Assembly: GCA_023953905.1 (NCBI GenBank)
Contig: JAMLJA010000017.1
Span: 1 to 64,000 of the forward strand
Direction: 5' to 3'
Source of the DNA: Rhizobiaceae bacterium
Lineage (GTDB): Bacteria; Pseudomonadota; Alphaproteobacteria; Rhizobiales; Rhizobiaceae
DNA: 64,000 nucleotides
Position 1 is the stretch's first letter. The number at the start of each line of letters is the position of its first letter. A program made the position numbers and the translations under genes. Shown in pieces: positions 43,701 through 50,039 of the stretch. Below the pieces are notes generated by a model, which had not been told where the DNA came from, searched no databases, and worked only from the letters and a program-made list of their open reading frames with translations.

Positions 43701-43821
43701 GAAGAATATCGTGCTGACCGACGCAGAGGCCCGCGACAAGGCGACGAGGCACTTTTTTAATAGGGCGCTTCGAGTAGCGAGGGAAGAGCACGAGCCATAT
43801 ACTTCAGGGGGGAACTTATGA
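40777..43821 (+). CDS. hsdR: Type I restriction enzyme endonuclease/translocase subunit HsdR
   Basis: A 1014-aa motor and nuclease subunit. The PD-(D/E)xK nuclease is seen as RIDVVLFLNGLPVATIETKN (about residues 150-170). Helicase motif I is QHSAGSGKSNTIGWLAHHAI (about 318), motif II VIIDEAHSSQSGK with DEAH near residue 427, motif III SFFAFTATP, and motif VI-like QTLSRLNRTRIGKDR. A C-terminal helical domain binds HsdM. It cleaves unmethylated foreign DNA after ATP-driven translocation. ATGA overlap with hsdS and with the following OLD gene. Confidence 0.96.
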   Translation: MTGHAASHVHKEDVLQEHLIQSLITKQDYLRRVGSQKSRAYDGKIHFDKSLAMDRELVVRFLKKTQPESWEKLEQHYIASAEDVLFKQLDKALKDRGMLDVLRQGIKIVPGILFTFCYFRPASSLEPKRIQEYEENILSVMDEVVYSPKHGNRIDVVLFLNGLPVATIETKNLLTGTTFKHAEKQYRTDRSPAGEPLLTFKRGALVHFAIDEDNVSMATRLQNGKTRFLPFNRGREGGAGNPDVKGEHRIAYLYSDGDWGKAIFSRAVLIDVIGQFMTLEVNGKNEVMIFPRFQQLDAVRKIMADAKARGAGWNYLVQHSAGSGKSNTIGWLAHHAINLHDDDDAQIFHTAIIVTDRIVLDRQLQNTVSQFEQTQGVVKKIDGTSRQLKEAIAKGARIIVTTIQKFSTDHLKALSGQGKRNFAVIIDEAHSSQSGKSAQAMTDALTREATSSDDIEDLIAEYQKARGPQSNISFFAFTATPRNVTLERFGVVGADGLPHPFHLYSMRQAIEEGFILDVLQNYMTYKAYYQLEKTIEDNPELSGRHGQRKVARYANLHATAIGQKVEIIVEHFRRHVKGMLDGQAKAMIVTQSREHALRYYFGVKKYILEQGYLDLKALVAFSGELELDGETYTEADLNDFSETELPGRFDGFKPDGTPYPETYQILIVAEKYQTGFDQPKLCAMYVDRKLAGLQAVQTLSRLNRTRIGKDRTFILDFQNTIEDIQAAFKPFYEATTVEALSDPNMVYDLEGRLYRFGYLDKDEIERFSQTYFKGPLSGADRAQLEGLVKHAVARFEADDDEGRQEEFRQLLRSYGRFYSFIAQIMRLEDTSLEKLAAYGNWLSRLLPNREVPPEIEITDDMLRLQAFKVVEKEQGSASLAAGDTEALKAISEFGAKQYTEDEKKELSEIVKAFNDRHGTNFSEADMIRFEQVNRDIMDEDMTEMLRNNPPDVVYAAFRDAFFQGAIRMFQRDNEMKNIVLTDAEARDKATRHFFNRALRVAREEHEPYTSGGNL

Positions 43822-45833
43822 GGATAAAGAAAGTCGTCGTTCAAAATTATCGGTCTATTCTCGATAGCGAACAATTCGAGATTGATGCTGAAAAGACAAT
43901 CCTTGTTGGCCCAAACGAAGCCGGAAAGACTGCGATTCTCCAGGCGATACAGCATCTGAACCCGCCTGATGGCGTTAAGCCACTTACCGCCTTGAGAGAC
44001 TACCCGCGCGCTCACTATAATAAAATCAAGCTTGGTGAAGTCGACCCTTCCAACGTTCGCGTTGTAGAGGCTGAGTTCGAATTAGACGACGATGACCGCG
44101 AATATCTGCCGGAGGGAATGAAGGACGCCGACTACGTTCTTTGGCGCAACTTGGATAATTCTACCGGACATCGCCTTACCGGCGCACCACCCAAGAAGAC
44201 GCTCTCCGGCATCGAAAAAGATCTCCACCGGCTCGCAGCGCATACAGATGGCCGCATTGAGGCAGGCGAGGAGTCTGAGGCCAAGCCCTCCGACAAGCTG
44301 AAAGCGTTAATAGCGGATTGGAGCGACCACGATACCATCGAAGGTGATAAAGCGAGCGCTCTACTAAAGTGGCTCGAAGAGGTATTTCCTCTCGTTGATG
44401 AAGATAACGAGAAGGAAGAGACCCGTTATGACCGCTTGAAATCCGAGATTGGCATCGGCGATGCTCGCAACCAAGCGGTGAAAGCGCTGCGCAAGCGCGT
44501 TCCAGTTTTTGTGCTGTTCAGTAACTATTTCAGGGTTCGCCCCCTCATTCACTTGAAGCAGCTTGCTGTACGAATTGCAAATGGGACGCTGGACGACGAG
44601 CGTTTTGACTACGGAAATATGTGCTTGCTCAACTTGCTCGGATTTAGCGCAGACGAGCTATCCGAAATGGGTACAGCGCCTGATCCGGATGCGAACGATC
44701 CTGAAGCGTTGGAGGTTTTCCGAGAGAAACTTGATGAGCGACAATATCTTCTCAACTCCGCTGAAGTCAGCCTTACGCGTGAAATCAGGTCCGTTTGGAA
44801 TCCAGACGAAAGCAGAGGCGAAGCTGCAAAGCTTCGCCTTCGGGCCGATGGCCAGTACCTTAAGGTCACAGTCGAGGACGATCTAGGAGTTGAAGTTGAA
44901 CTGGATCAGCGTTCGGAAGGCTTTCAATGGCTCGTTTCCTTCTTCGTAGTCTTTTTTGCAGAAGCTGAAGGAGATCACAAGAACGCTGTCCTTTTGCTGG
45001 ATGAGCCTGGGATGAGCCTGCATGCGCTCAAGCAGCGGGAATTCCGCAAAACCATATCGCGGCTGGCTGCCAACAACCAGACCATCTATACCACGCACTC
45101 CCCGTTTTTAGTCGGACCTGACGAACTTGATCAGGTGCGAGTGGTCGAGATGGATAACCGGGAGACAGGAACGAAGGTCCATACTTCGATAACGGCGAAC
45201 GATCCGGCGGCGCTTCTTCCGCTGCAAGAAGCTCTGGGGTATGACCTCGCGCAGAGCCTCTTTACCCAAAAACAAAATCTCGTGCTCGAAGGCCTGACGG
45301 ACTACTGGTATGTGGAAGCGGTAGCAGGGCTTTTGCGGGATTCCGGCGTTGCGAACCTCAATGAAAAAATCGCTCTTGTGCCCTCAAACACTGCCGGAAA
45401 GGTGGTCTATTTCGCCACCATTCTTCATGCGCAGGGGTTTAAGGTCGCTGCGCTTCTTGATTCCGACAGTGCTGGCGAGCAGGCAGCAAAGCAGGACACA
45501 CTTGTTCATACGCTCGGCAACAAGGGTATTCTGAGGACGCGGGATTTCCTGGCGCATCAGGTGAAGTCCGCGGAGGTGGAAGACATGCTACGGGATACGC
45601 TGATCAACGTTGTAAAGTCAGAGTGTGGCTGGGACGTTGAAGCAAAGGCTGCGAAGCAAAAGGATCGCGCACTAGTCAGTATTTTGGAGAGCGAGATCAA
45701 AGAGTTCTCGAAATATAAGCTTGCTAAGGCCTTTGTCAGATGGTCGCGCGATCACTCTTCTGACGACCTTACTGAAGGCGAACGCGAGCAATGGAAAAAA
45801 CTTGTCGCGGCGGTGAATGCGGCGGTGAAGTAG
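43818..45833 (+). CDS. OLD-family ATPase/TOPRIM nuclease coupled to hsdR
   Basis: A 671-aa protein with an SMC/RecF-like ATPase domain: KKVVVQNYRSILDS, Walker A ILVGPNEAGKTAILQAI (residues about 30-44), Walker B AVLLLDEPGMSLHALKQ (about 391-405) and the H-loop TIYTTHSPFLVG. A TOPRIM nuclease follows, with LVLEGLTDYWYVEAVAGLL (Glu at about 490) and the DxD in AALLDSDSAGEQAAK (about 550). OLD proteins are metal-dependent nucleases; relatives include P2 Old and GajA of Gabija. There is no GajB helicase here. The ATGA overlap with hsdR ties its expression to the restriction system. Confidence 0.9.
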   Translation: MRIKKVVVQNYRSILDSEQFEIDAEKTILVGPNEAGKTAILQAIQHLNPPDGVKPLTALRDYPRAHYNKIKLGEVDPSNVRVVEAEFELDDDDREYLPEGMKDADYVLWRNLDNSTGHRLTGAPPKKTLSGIEKDLHRLAAHTDGRIEAGEESEAKPSDKLKALIADWSDHDTIEGDKASALLKWLEEVFPLVDEDNEKEETRYDRLKSEIGIGDARNQAVKALRKRVPVFVLFSNYFRVRPLIHLKQLAVRIANGTLDDERFDYGNMCLLNLLGFSADELSEMGTAPDPDANDPEALEVFREKLDERQYLLNSAEVSLTREIRSVWNPDESRGEAAKLRLRADGQYLKVTVEDDLGVEVELDQRSEGFQWLVSFFVVFFAEAEGDHKNAVLLLDEPGMSLHALKQREFRKTISRLAANNQTIYTTHSPFLVGPDELDQVRVVEMDNRETGTKVHTSITANDPAALLPLQEALGYDLAQSLFTQKQNLVLEGLTDYWYVEAVAGLLRDSGVANLNEKIALVPSNTAGKVVYFATILHAQGFKVAALLDSDSAGEQAAKQDTLVHTLGNKGILRTRDFLAHQVKSAEVEDMLRDTLINVVKSECGWDVEAKAAKQKDRALVSILESEIKEFSKYKLAKAFVRWSRDHSSDDLTEGEREQWKKLVAAVNAAVK

Positions 45834-46278
45834 GTCTCTCTAGGCCGGTGCACCCTGTTGGCTGGGCTGTTGTGAACCGGGCCCGTTGATCGCGGGCTCG
45901 GCCATTCCGCTTCCATCTTTTGTGCTGAATATGCTGACAGCCTCAAGTGGCTGACACTTCCTCTTCCTTTCGGAGGGGCCTGCGGCCCCGTCCTCCGTCA
46001 AGACCGAGCCTCCGTTTAGGCTCCGGCGCAGCCAGCGGTCTCCCCGTCCTTCCGCGCCCTCGGCTTGTGCAGGACGGGTGATCCCCCACCGCTGTCTGCG
46101 GTCCTGACTGTCTCCCCCCGGTTATTGGCGCGTGCCTAGTCCGGTTGCAGGGCAACCGGCTGGCCAATTTATAGATGGTCAGACGTGTAGCGCACGCACA
46201 TCAACTGATATGCAGGCAGGGTCTCACCTTGGGCGAAAGTAGAACATGCGGCTGGCCGTCAGGCCAGCCGCACCGGCT
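45834..46278. other. Gene-free, hairpin-rich spacer between the defence and mob operons
   Basis: The two operons converge here and no gene is supported. Several GC hairpins occur: GGGGCC-TGC-GGCCCC near 45975, GAGCCT-AGGCTC near 46006-46023, CCGGTTGC-AGG-GCAACCGG at 46141-46159 and a perfect 10-bp stem at 46248-46271. It might contain a replication or transfer origin as well as terminators. Confidence 0.45.
46248..46271 (-). terminator. Hairpin terminator of the mob operon
   Basis: GCGGCTGGCC (46248-46257) and GGCCAGCCGC (46262-46271) form a perfect 10-bp stem with a 4-base loop. It starts 8 bp after the stop of the last mob-operon gene; on the minus strand the following ATGTTCTACTTTC is only moderately T-rich. 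Confidence 0.65.
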
Positions 46279-46458
46279 TTAGAGCCGTGGAGCGCGAGAC
46301 GCGAGCTCATGCTCGATCTTGCGGATCGACTCCAGCGCATCGTGGCGCTCTTGCGAGCCGGAGGCGGCGCGGTTGAAGGCGCGTTTTGCCTCTCCGAGCA
46401 GACCGTGCAATTCGGCTGTGCTGCGTGCTGCCGCTTCAAAACGTGAGACGAGTTTCAT
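46279..46458 (-). CDS. Small helical protein at the end of the mob operon
   Basis: A 59-aa protein, MKLVSRFEAAARSTAELHG... with ERHDALESIRKIEHELASR near its end; almost entirely helical and without recognised family. ATG 46458 has a strong GGAGG ribosome site, which supports translation. It is downstream of the mob genes in the same direction with a 264-bp gap. Function unknown. Confidence 0.65.
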   Translation of the reverse strand: MKLVSRFEAAARSTAELHGLLGEAKRAFNRAASGSQERHDALESIRKIEHELASRAPRL

Positions 46459-46722
46459 TGTTTCCTCCTTCGTTTCAAGGAGGCCCCGAACCACTCAGGG
46501 CCTTTCGGCCCCGGCACACATCATCGGCCTGGGAAGGCCTGATGGTTCGGGATCGGATTGAGACGGGCAGGAGGATGCGGAAAAATTCCACCCTCACGGA
46601 TTGAGGCGCGCAGCGTCGTGCGCGGCAGAATGTCAAAGGATGATGGGAGAGCGAGACAAGGCTTCACCCCGCGCTGGATGCGCGAGCGCCGGTGCCACAG
46701 GAGCGAAGAGATCAGACGAACA

Positions 46723-47010
46723 TCAGTGGAGCTGGCGCGGCGAGACGGAGATCACGCGATCAAAGCCGGGATCGTCAACGATGACGACTCTCACGTTCTC
46801 ATCCACCTGACGGCAATATTCGCCCATGAGAAAGCGCCAGACTTCGGCCCACAGGTCACGGCCCGATTGTGTCGGCCAGCTTGTCATGCGCCATTCCGCT
46901 TCGCCGATGGGTGAGGGCTTGCCTTCGGCATTCTCGCAGGCCTCTTCAAGGCGGCGGGCGGTGCGATAGACGCGGCGCGGCACGTAGGTCGTCCATACAA
47001 GCTCAGTCAT
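46723..47010 (-). CDS. Small hypothetical protein after the relaxase
   Basis: A 95-aa protein starting MTELVWTTYVPRRVYRTARR with an AAGGAG ribosome site; rich in Trp and acidic residues, no membrane segment. It lies 22 bp downstream of the relaxase stop. The composition is a little like anti-restriction or accessory mobilisation proteins, but no motif allows a call. Confidence 0.65.
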   Translation of the reverse strand: MTELVWTTYVPRRVYRTARRLEEACENAEGKPSPIGEAEWRMTSWPTQSGRDLWAEVWRFLMGEYCRQVDENVRVVIVDDPGFDRVISVSPRQLH

Positions 47011-47032
47011 CTTCGACTCCTTTCTGCTTTCG

Positions 47033-48337
47033 TCATTCCATGTGGGGGCTGCGCGTGCGCCTGCGCCTGCCGGAGCGGCTGCAGCCCTCGCGCTCGGGTT
47101 TGTTGTCGTCGCGTTCGCGTTCCGGCGTGGCCATGTCGCGGTAGCGGGTGATGTCCTGGCGGAGCAGGAGTAGGTTGGCCTGCTGCTGTTCACGCTGGCC
47201 CTCAATTTCCTGTTGCAGGGCGCGACGCTCATCGAGTTGCCGGACGATGAGGCTTTCCCGTTCGGCGCGGTTGCGCAGCGTGGCCTGCCAGGCTTCCTGC
47301 TCGTTCTGCTTCCTGATCCGGCCATAGCGGCCCGTGATCCGGTGCCAGATGCCGGAGAAACCGCGCGGCAGGCGTGCGGCCCGCTCCTTGGTTTCAGCGA
47401 GCCAGCGCGTTTCGTGCGCTTCCTTCAGCGCCTGCCGCTCGTGGCGGTGCCGTCCTGCCATTTCGCTGCGGCGGAAGATAAGAACCTTCAGCCCGCGCTC
47501 AGCCTCGCGCTCGGCGTCCTTGATGAAGCTCTGGAGGTGTTCGCTCATTTGCGCGGCCATTGCGGCGCGCGCTTCTTCAGCAGATGGCAGTTTTTTCGGA
47601 TCGCCGAGGCGAGCGGCGACGTCTTTGGTTTTCGTGCCGGTCAGGCGGGTGAGGCTGTAAATCTCGCCGCGATAATCGACGGCGACAAAACCGCGCCGGT
47701 CGCCGCGCGCGAGGGTAAAGCCGCGTTCCTTGAGCGCATTCTCAAAGGCCGCACCGGAATCGGACTGTTTCCAGCATTTCTGGAAAAGCGCCTTGAGCTG
47801 CTTCGGATCGAGGCCCGCACGGCGGGCTTGCTGCCATTCGGCGCGGGTGAAGTTCAGAGGATCGCGCAGGCTGCGATCCTCAAGGCCGCGCGGCATATCC
47901 CAGCCATGTTCATGATAGAGCTGCTTCGACACGTCGCGCAGCTTGACCTTGTAATGCGCCATGTTGAGCGCGCGCATACGCCCGGCATCGATGCGCGACC
48001 AGACAACATGCGCGTGCCGCTGCCCGTCCTTTTCATGAAAGACGATGGCGCGCGGCTGGTTTCCCAGGCCGAGCTTTTGCTCAATCTGCGAAATTGCCTG
48101 CTCGAAAGCTTCGATACTGACATTCTCGCCCGCAGGCGGGTTGAGGCTCATCGAGAAGAGGTGCTTGCGGCAGCGCGTGCCGTTGGCGATAGCATCGGCC
48201 TCGTGGAAGGCACCGAGCAGATCGTCGCTCGCAAAGCCGCGCACGTCATGCAGCTCGACATGATCGTTATCGCGCATGGCGAGCAGGTAACGGGCGAGCT
48301 GCGGGCCGTCCCCGCGTTCCTTGGCTTTGAGGATCAT
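47033..48337 (-). CDS. Relaxase/mobilization nuclease (MobA/VirD2-like)
   Basis: A 434-aa relaxase that would nick the origin of transfer and stay covalently bound to the 5' end. The histidine triad that holds the metal is in AIVFHEKDGQRHAHVVWSRI (about residues 96-115). The N-terminal region HLFSMSLNPPAGENVSIEAF belongs to the same domain. The basic, Gln-rich C-terminus has coiled-coil character (ERESLIVRQLDERRALQQEI). It overlaps mobC by four bases (ATGA). With the TraG protein it makes up the mobilisation kit. Confidence 0.92.
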   Translation of the reverse strand: MILKAKERGDGPQLARYLLAMRDNDHVELHDVRGFASDDLLGAFHEADAIANGTRCRKHLFSMSLNPPAGENVSIEAFEQAISQIEQKLGLGNQPRAIVFHEKDGQRHAHVVWSRIDAGRMRALNMAHYKVKLRDVSKQLYHEHGWDMPRGLEDRSLRDPLNFTRAEWQQARRAGLDPKQLKALFQKCWKQSDSGAAFENALKERGFTLARGDRRGFVAVDYRGEIYSLTRLTGTKTKDVAARLGDPKKLPSAEEARAAMAAQMSEHLQSFIKDAEREAERGLKVLIFRRSEMAGRHRHERQALKEAHETRWLAETKERAARLPRGFSGIWHRITGRYGRIRKQNEQEAWQATLRNRAERESLIVRQLDERRALQQEIEGQREQQQANLLLLRQDITRYRDMATPERERDDNKPEREGCSRSGRRRRTRSPHME

Positions 48338-48747
48338 GGCCCATCCCCCGGATTCTTGCCGAGGGCGCGCAGCAGATCGGCCCGCAGGGCGGACACGTCC
48401 CGGCAGGCTTGCTGCAAATCGGCTTCGGTTTCAGGGGTGACGGGCAGCGAGCCCGTGTTCACGGCCTTGGCGAGCTGGTTCAGGTTCGATGAAAGGCGCG
48501 ACTGGCCGAGTGCCGCCAGGACACGCGCCAGTGCCTCGTGATCCTTGACCGGGCTATTGCGCTGCCGCTTGCGCGGGGCAGCATCCCGGCCGAACAGCCG
48601 CTCGCGGATATAGACGCCGAGCGGCTTGCGGCCTGCTTCCGCCAGCAACTGTGCCTTTTCGGCATAGGTCAGCCGCAGCGAGAAGGGCGAAGGATATTTC
48701 GCCGGTTTATCAGCCTGTTGGTGGAACTCATGGCGAAGGATCGTCAT
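48334..48747 (-). CDS. MobC-like relaxosome accessory protein
   Basis: A 137-aa protein with the MobC core SPFSLRLTYAEKAQLLAEAG and GVYIRERLFGRD, followed by the helix LARVLAALGQSRLSSNLNQL typical of relaxosome proteins. It would bind near oriT and help the relaxase open the DNA. ATG 48747 has a GAGG ribosome site. A 6-bp inverted repeat lies 12 bp upstream and may be its binding site. Confidence 0.88.
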   Translation of the reverse strand: MTILRHEFHQQADKPAKYPSPFSLRLTYAEKAQLLAEAGRKPLGVYIRERLFGRDAAPRKRQRNSPVKDHEALARVLAALGQSRLSSNLNQLAKAVNTGSLPVTPETEADLQQACRDVSALRADLLRALGKNPGDGP

Positions 48748-48758
48748 GGCCGCACCTC

Positions 48759-48776
48759 AGACCCTTAGCCGGGTCT
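48759..48776. other. Candidate oriT or mobC operator inverted repeat
   Basis: Perfect 6-bp arms AGACCC and GGGTCT separated by TTAGCC, 12 bp upstream of the mobC start. oriT sites of small mob systems normally lie upstream of mobC and contain such repeats next to nic; the nic site itself is not recognisable by a known consensus. Confidence 0.4.
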
Positions 48777-48818
48777 AGCTGTGCGAGATGACGCTCCCAT
48801 TCATCCAGCACCTCGAAA

Positions 48819-48852
48819 AGAGTGTTCGAACTCTCTCCTTCCAGGTGCGCCA
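48819..48852. other. Candidate attR (tRNA 3'-end remnant)
   Basis: AGAGTGTTCGAACTCTCT followed by GCGCCA resembles the T arm and 3' end of tRNA-Arg (GAGTTCGAATCTCTT...GCGCCA) but with about five extra bases between the parts. It lies between the mob operon and chromosomal genes, where attR is expected. Evidence is weak because the match is interrupted. Confidence 0.3.
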
Positions 48853-49118
48853 CTTTTCCAATAGCGATGAACACATTGCGTTCTTGCTTGCCCGGTTTTG
48901 AGTTTCACTCAAGCTGACCCACCCCTTTCGGTTGCGGTCACTGTGCTTCGGTCGGTATCGTTAGCAACGCTGGCAGGCTGGTGGTCGTCTGGAACACTGA
49001 TGCTCCATGGGCCAGCGCAGAAGTGCGCCACGCGCCAGACCGTGCTCACAAGGGGGACTTCTAACCGCGGCTGGTCGACTGGCATAGTGCGGGCGCGGGT
49101 CAGCACAAAAAGCGAGGG

Positions 49119-49979
49119 CTAGAGGTCGGCGTCCTGTTCGGCAACCACGATATTGCTCTGCCGCCCCAGGCCGCTGATTTCGACCCGTATGTTGTCGCCC
49201 ACATTCAGATACTGATTGAGATGTATGCCGTTTCCAGGGCCCGAGCCCATCGCGATCACATCGCCCGGGAACAGGGTGAAAAACTTGCTGCAGTGGGCCA
49301 GTATATGATCGGCATCAAATATGTAGTCCGATGAACTGAAGTTCTGGACGATCTTGTCGTTCACCCAAGTGCGGATCAACAGTGAACCTGGATCGGGAAC
49401 TTCGTCTGGCGTGACTAGCCACGGGCCGGTCGGCGCAAAAGTGTCGAACCATTTGCCCGCGAGCGCCTGTCCCATGCCGCGATCGATTTGCCAGTAGCGA
49501 TCAGTCAGATCGTTCAGGATGCAGAAGCCCGCCATCTTGCTGCGAGCATTGGACGGCTCAACATATTTGCATTTCGTCCCGACAACGATTGCCAGTTCCG
49601 CCTCCCAGTCCAGCCGTGACCCGACCTTCGGATAAATGATCGGGTCGGTTGGTCCACTGAGTGCGCTGAGCGGCTTGAAAAAGACGGACGGCTCCTTGTG
49701 AAGCCCGACGCTCATTTCTTCTGCATGCTTCTTTTCGTTCAAGCCGCAGCAGACAATCTTGTTCATGCCGACGACACAGGGGCCAAGGCGGAGGCCGTCC
49801 GCTGGGCCGGCATCCGGCAGGCTCCAAAGATCGAGAGAAGGAAGTGCCTGAAAAGCCTGGGAGCCCAGTGTTTCGGGGTTGATGTCGCCGAGATGGTCCG
49901 AAAGATCACGGACGTGTCCCGACGCATCGATCACGCCAGGCTTATCCTGGCCGGCGGCCCCGAAGCGAACGATCTTCAT
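49119..49979 (-). CDS. Fumarylacetoacetate hydrolase family protein
   Basis: A 286-aa metal-dependent hydrolase or decarboxylase acting on acyl-pyruvate-like or 2-keto-enol acids. The N-terminal short domain (MKIVRFGAAGQDKPGVIDAS) is followed by the core: IVCCGLNEKKHAEEMS, FFKPLSALSGPTDPI, the metal-site DWEAELAIVVG with two acidic residues, and LNDLTDRYWQ. The C-terminus has GDVIAMGSGPGNG. Substrate unknown. It lies 60 bp downstream of the TPP-dependent enzyme gene in the same direction, so the two may act in one degradative route. Confidence 0.88.
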   Translation of the reverse strand: MKIVRFGAAGQDKPGVIDASGHVRDLSDHLGDINPETLGSQAFQALPSLDLWSLPDAGPADGLRLGPCVVGMNKIVCCGLNEKKHAEEMSVGLHKEPSVFFKPLSALSGPTDPIIYPKVGSRLDWEAELAIVVGTKCKYVEPSNARSKMAGFCILNDLTDRYWQIDRGMGQALAGKWFDTFAPTGPWLVTPDEVPDPGSLLIRTWVNDKIVQNFSSSDYIFDADHILAHCSKFFTLFPGDVIAMGSGPGNGIHLNQYLNVGDNIRVEISGLGRQSNIVVAEQDADL

Positions 49980-50039
49980 GCGGCACCTTCAGTTTTGGTC
50001 TCGGGCATGGCAAAGCGCCACGCGGAAAGGATCCGTCAA

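Larger units (their letters stand above)
30986..48853. mobile_element. Integrative mobilizable island at tRNA-Arg
   Basis: The segment starts at the tRNA 3' end, carries a large serine recombinase at its left end, a TraG/VirD4 coupling protein, a mobC-relaxase operon at the right end and defence genes in the middle, and is followed at 49.1 kb by ordinary metabolic genes. Codon and base use in the hsd and OLD genes is visibly less GC-rich than in the flanks. No VirB-type mating-pair genes are seen, so transfer would need a helper. The right limit is approximate: it is placed at a tRNA-like TTCGAA...GCGCCA string at 48824-48852. Confidence 0.8.
48748..49118. other. Spacer holding probable oriT region and island right edge
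   Basis: No gene is supported. AGACCC-TTAGCC-GGGTCT at 48759-48776 is a perfect inverted repeat just upstream of mobC. AGAGTGTTCGAACTCTCT at 48819-48836 is a near palindrome (16 of 18) followed by GCGCCA at 48847-48852. Island ends are expected here. Confidence 0.5.

Noticed and set aside
43818..45833. Calling the OLD gene a Gabija system
   Set aside because: Gabija needs a UvrD-like GajB partner; none is encoded near this gene.
46558..46914. 118-codon plus-strand open frame after the small mob-operon genes
   Set aside because: It overlaps antisense to the 95-aa gene, which has a better ribosome site, and has no family features.
47213..48541. Long open frame on the plus strand opposite the relaxase and mobC
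   Set aside because: Relaxase and MobC motifs on the minus strand are convincing; this frame is a GC-skew shadow.
48819..48852. Reading the TTCGAA...GCGCCA string as a complete tRNA gene
   Set aside because: No upstream acceptor, D arm or anticodon arm can be folded, and the T-arm-to-CCA distance is too long.
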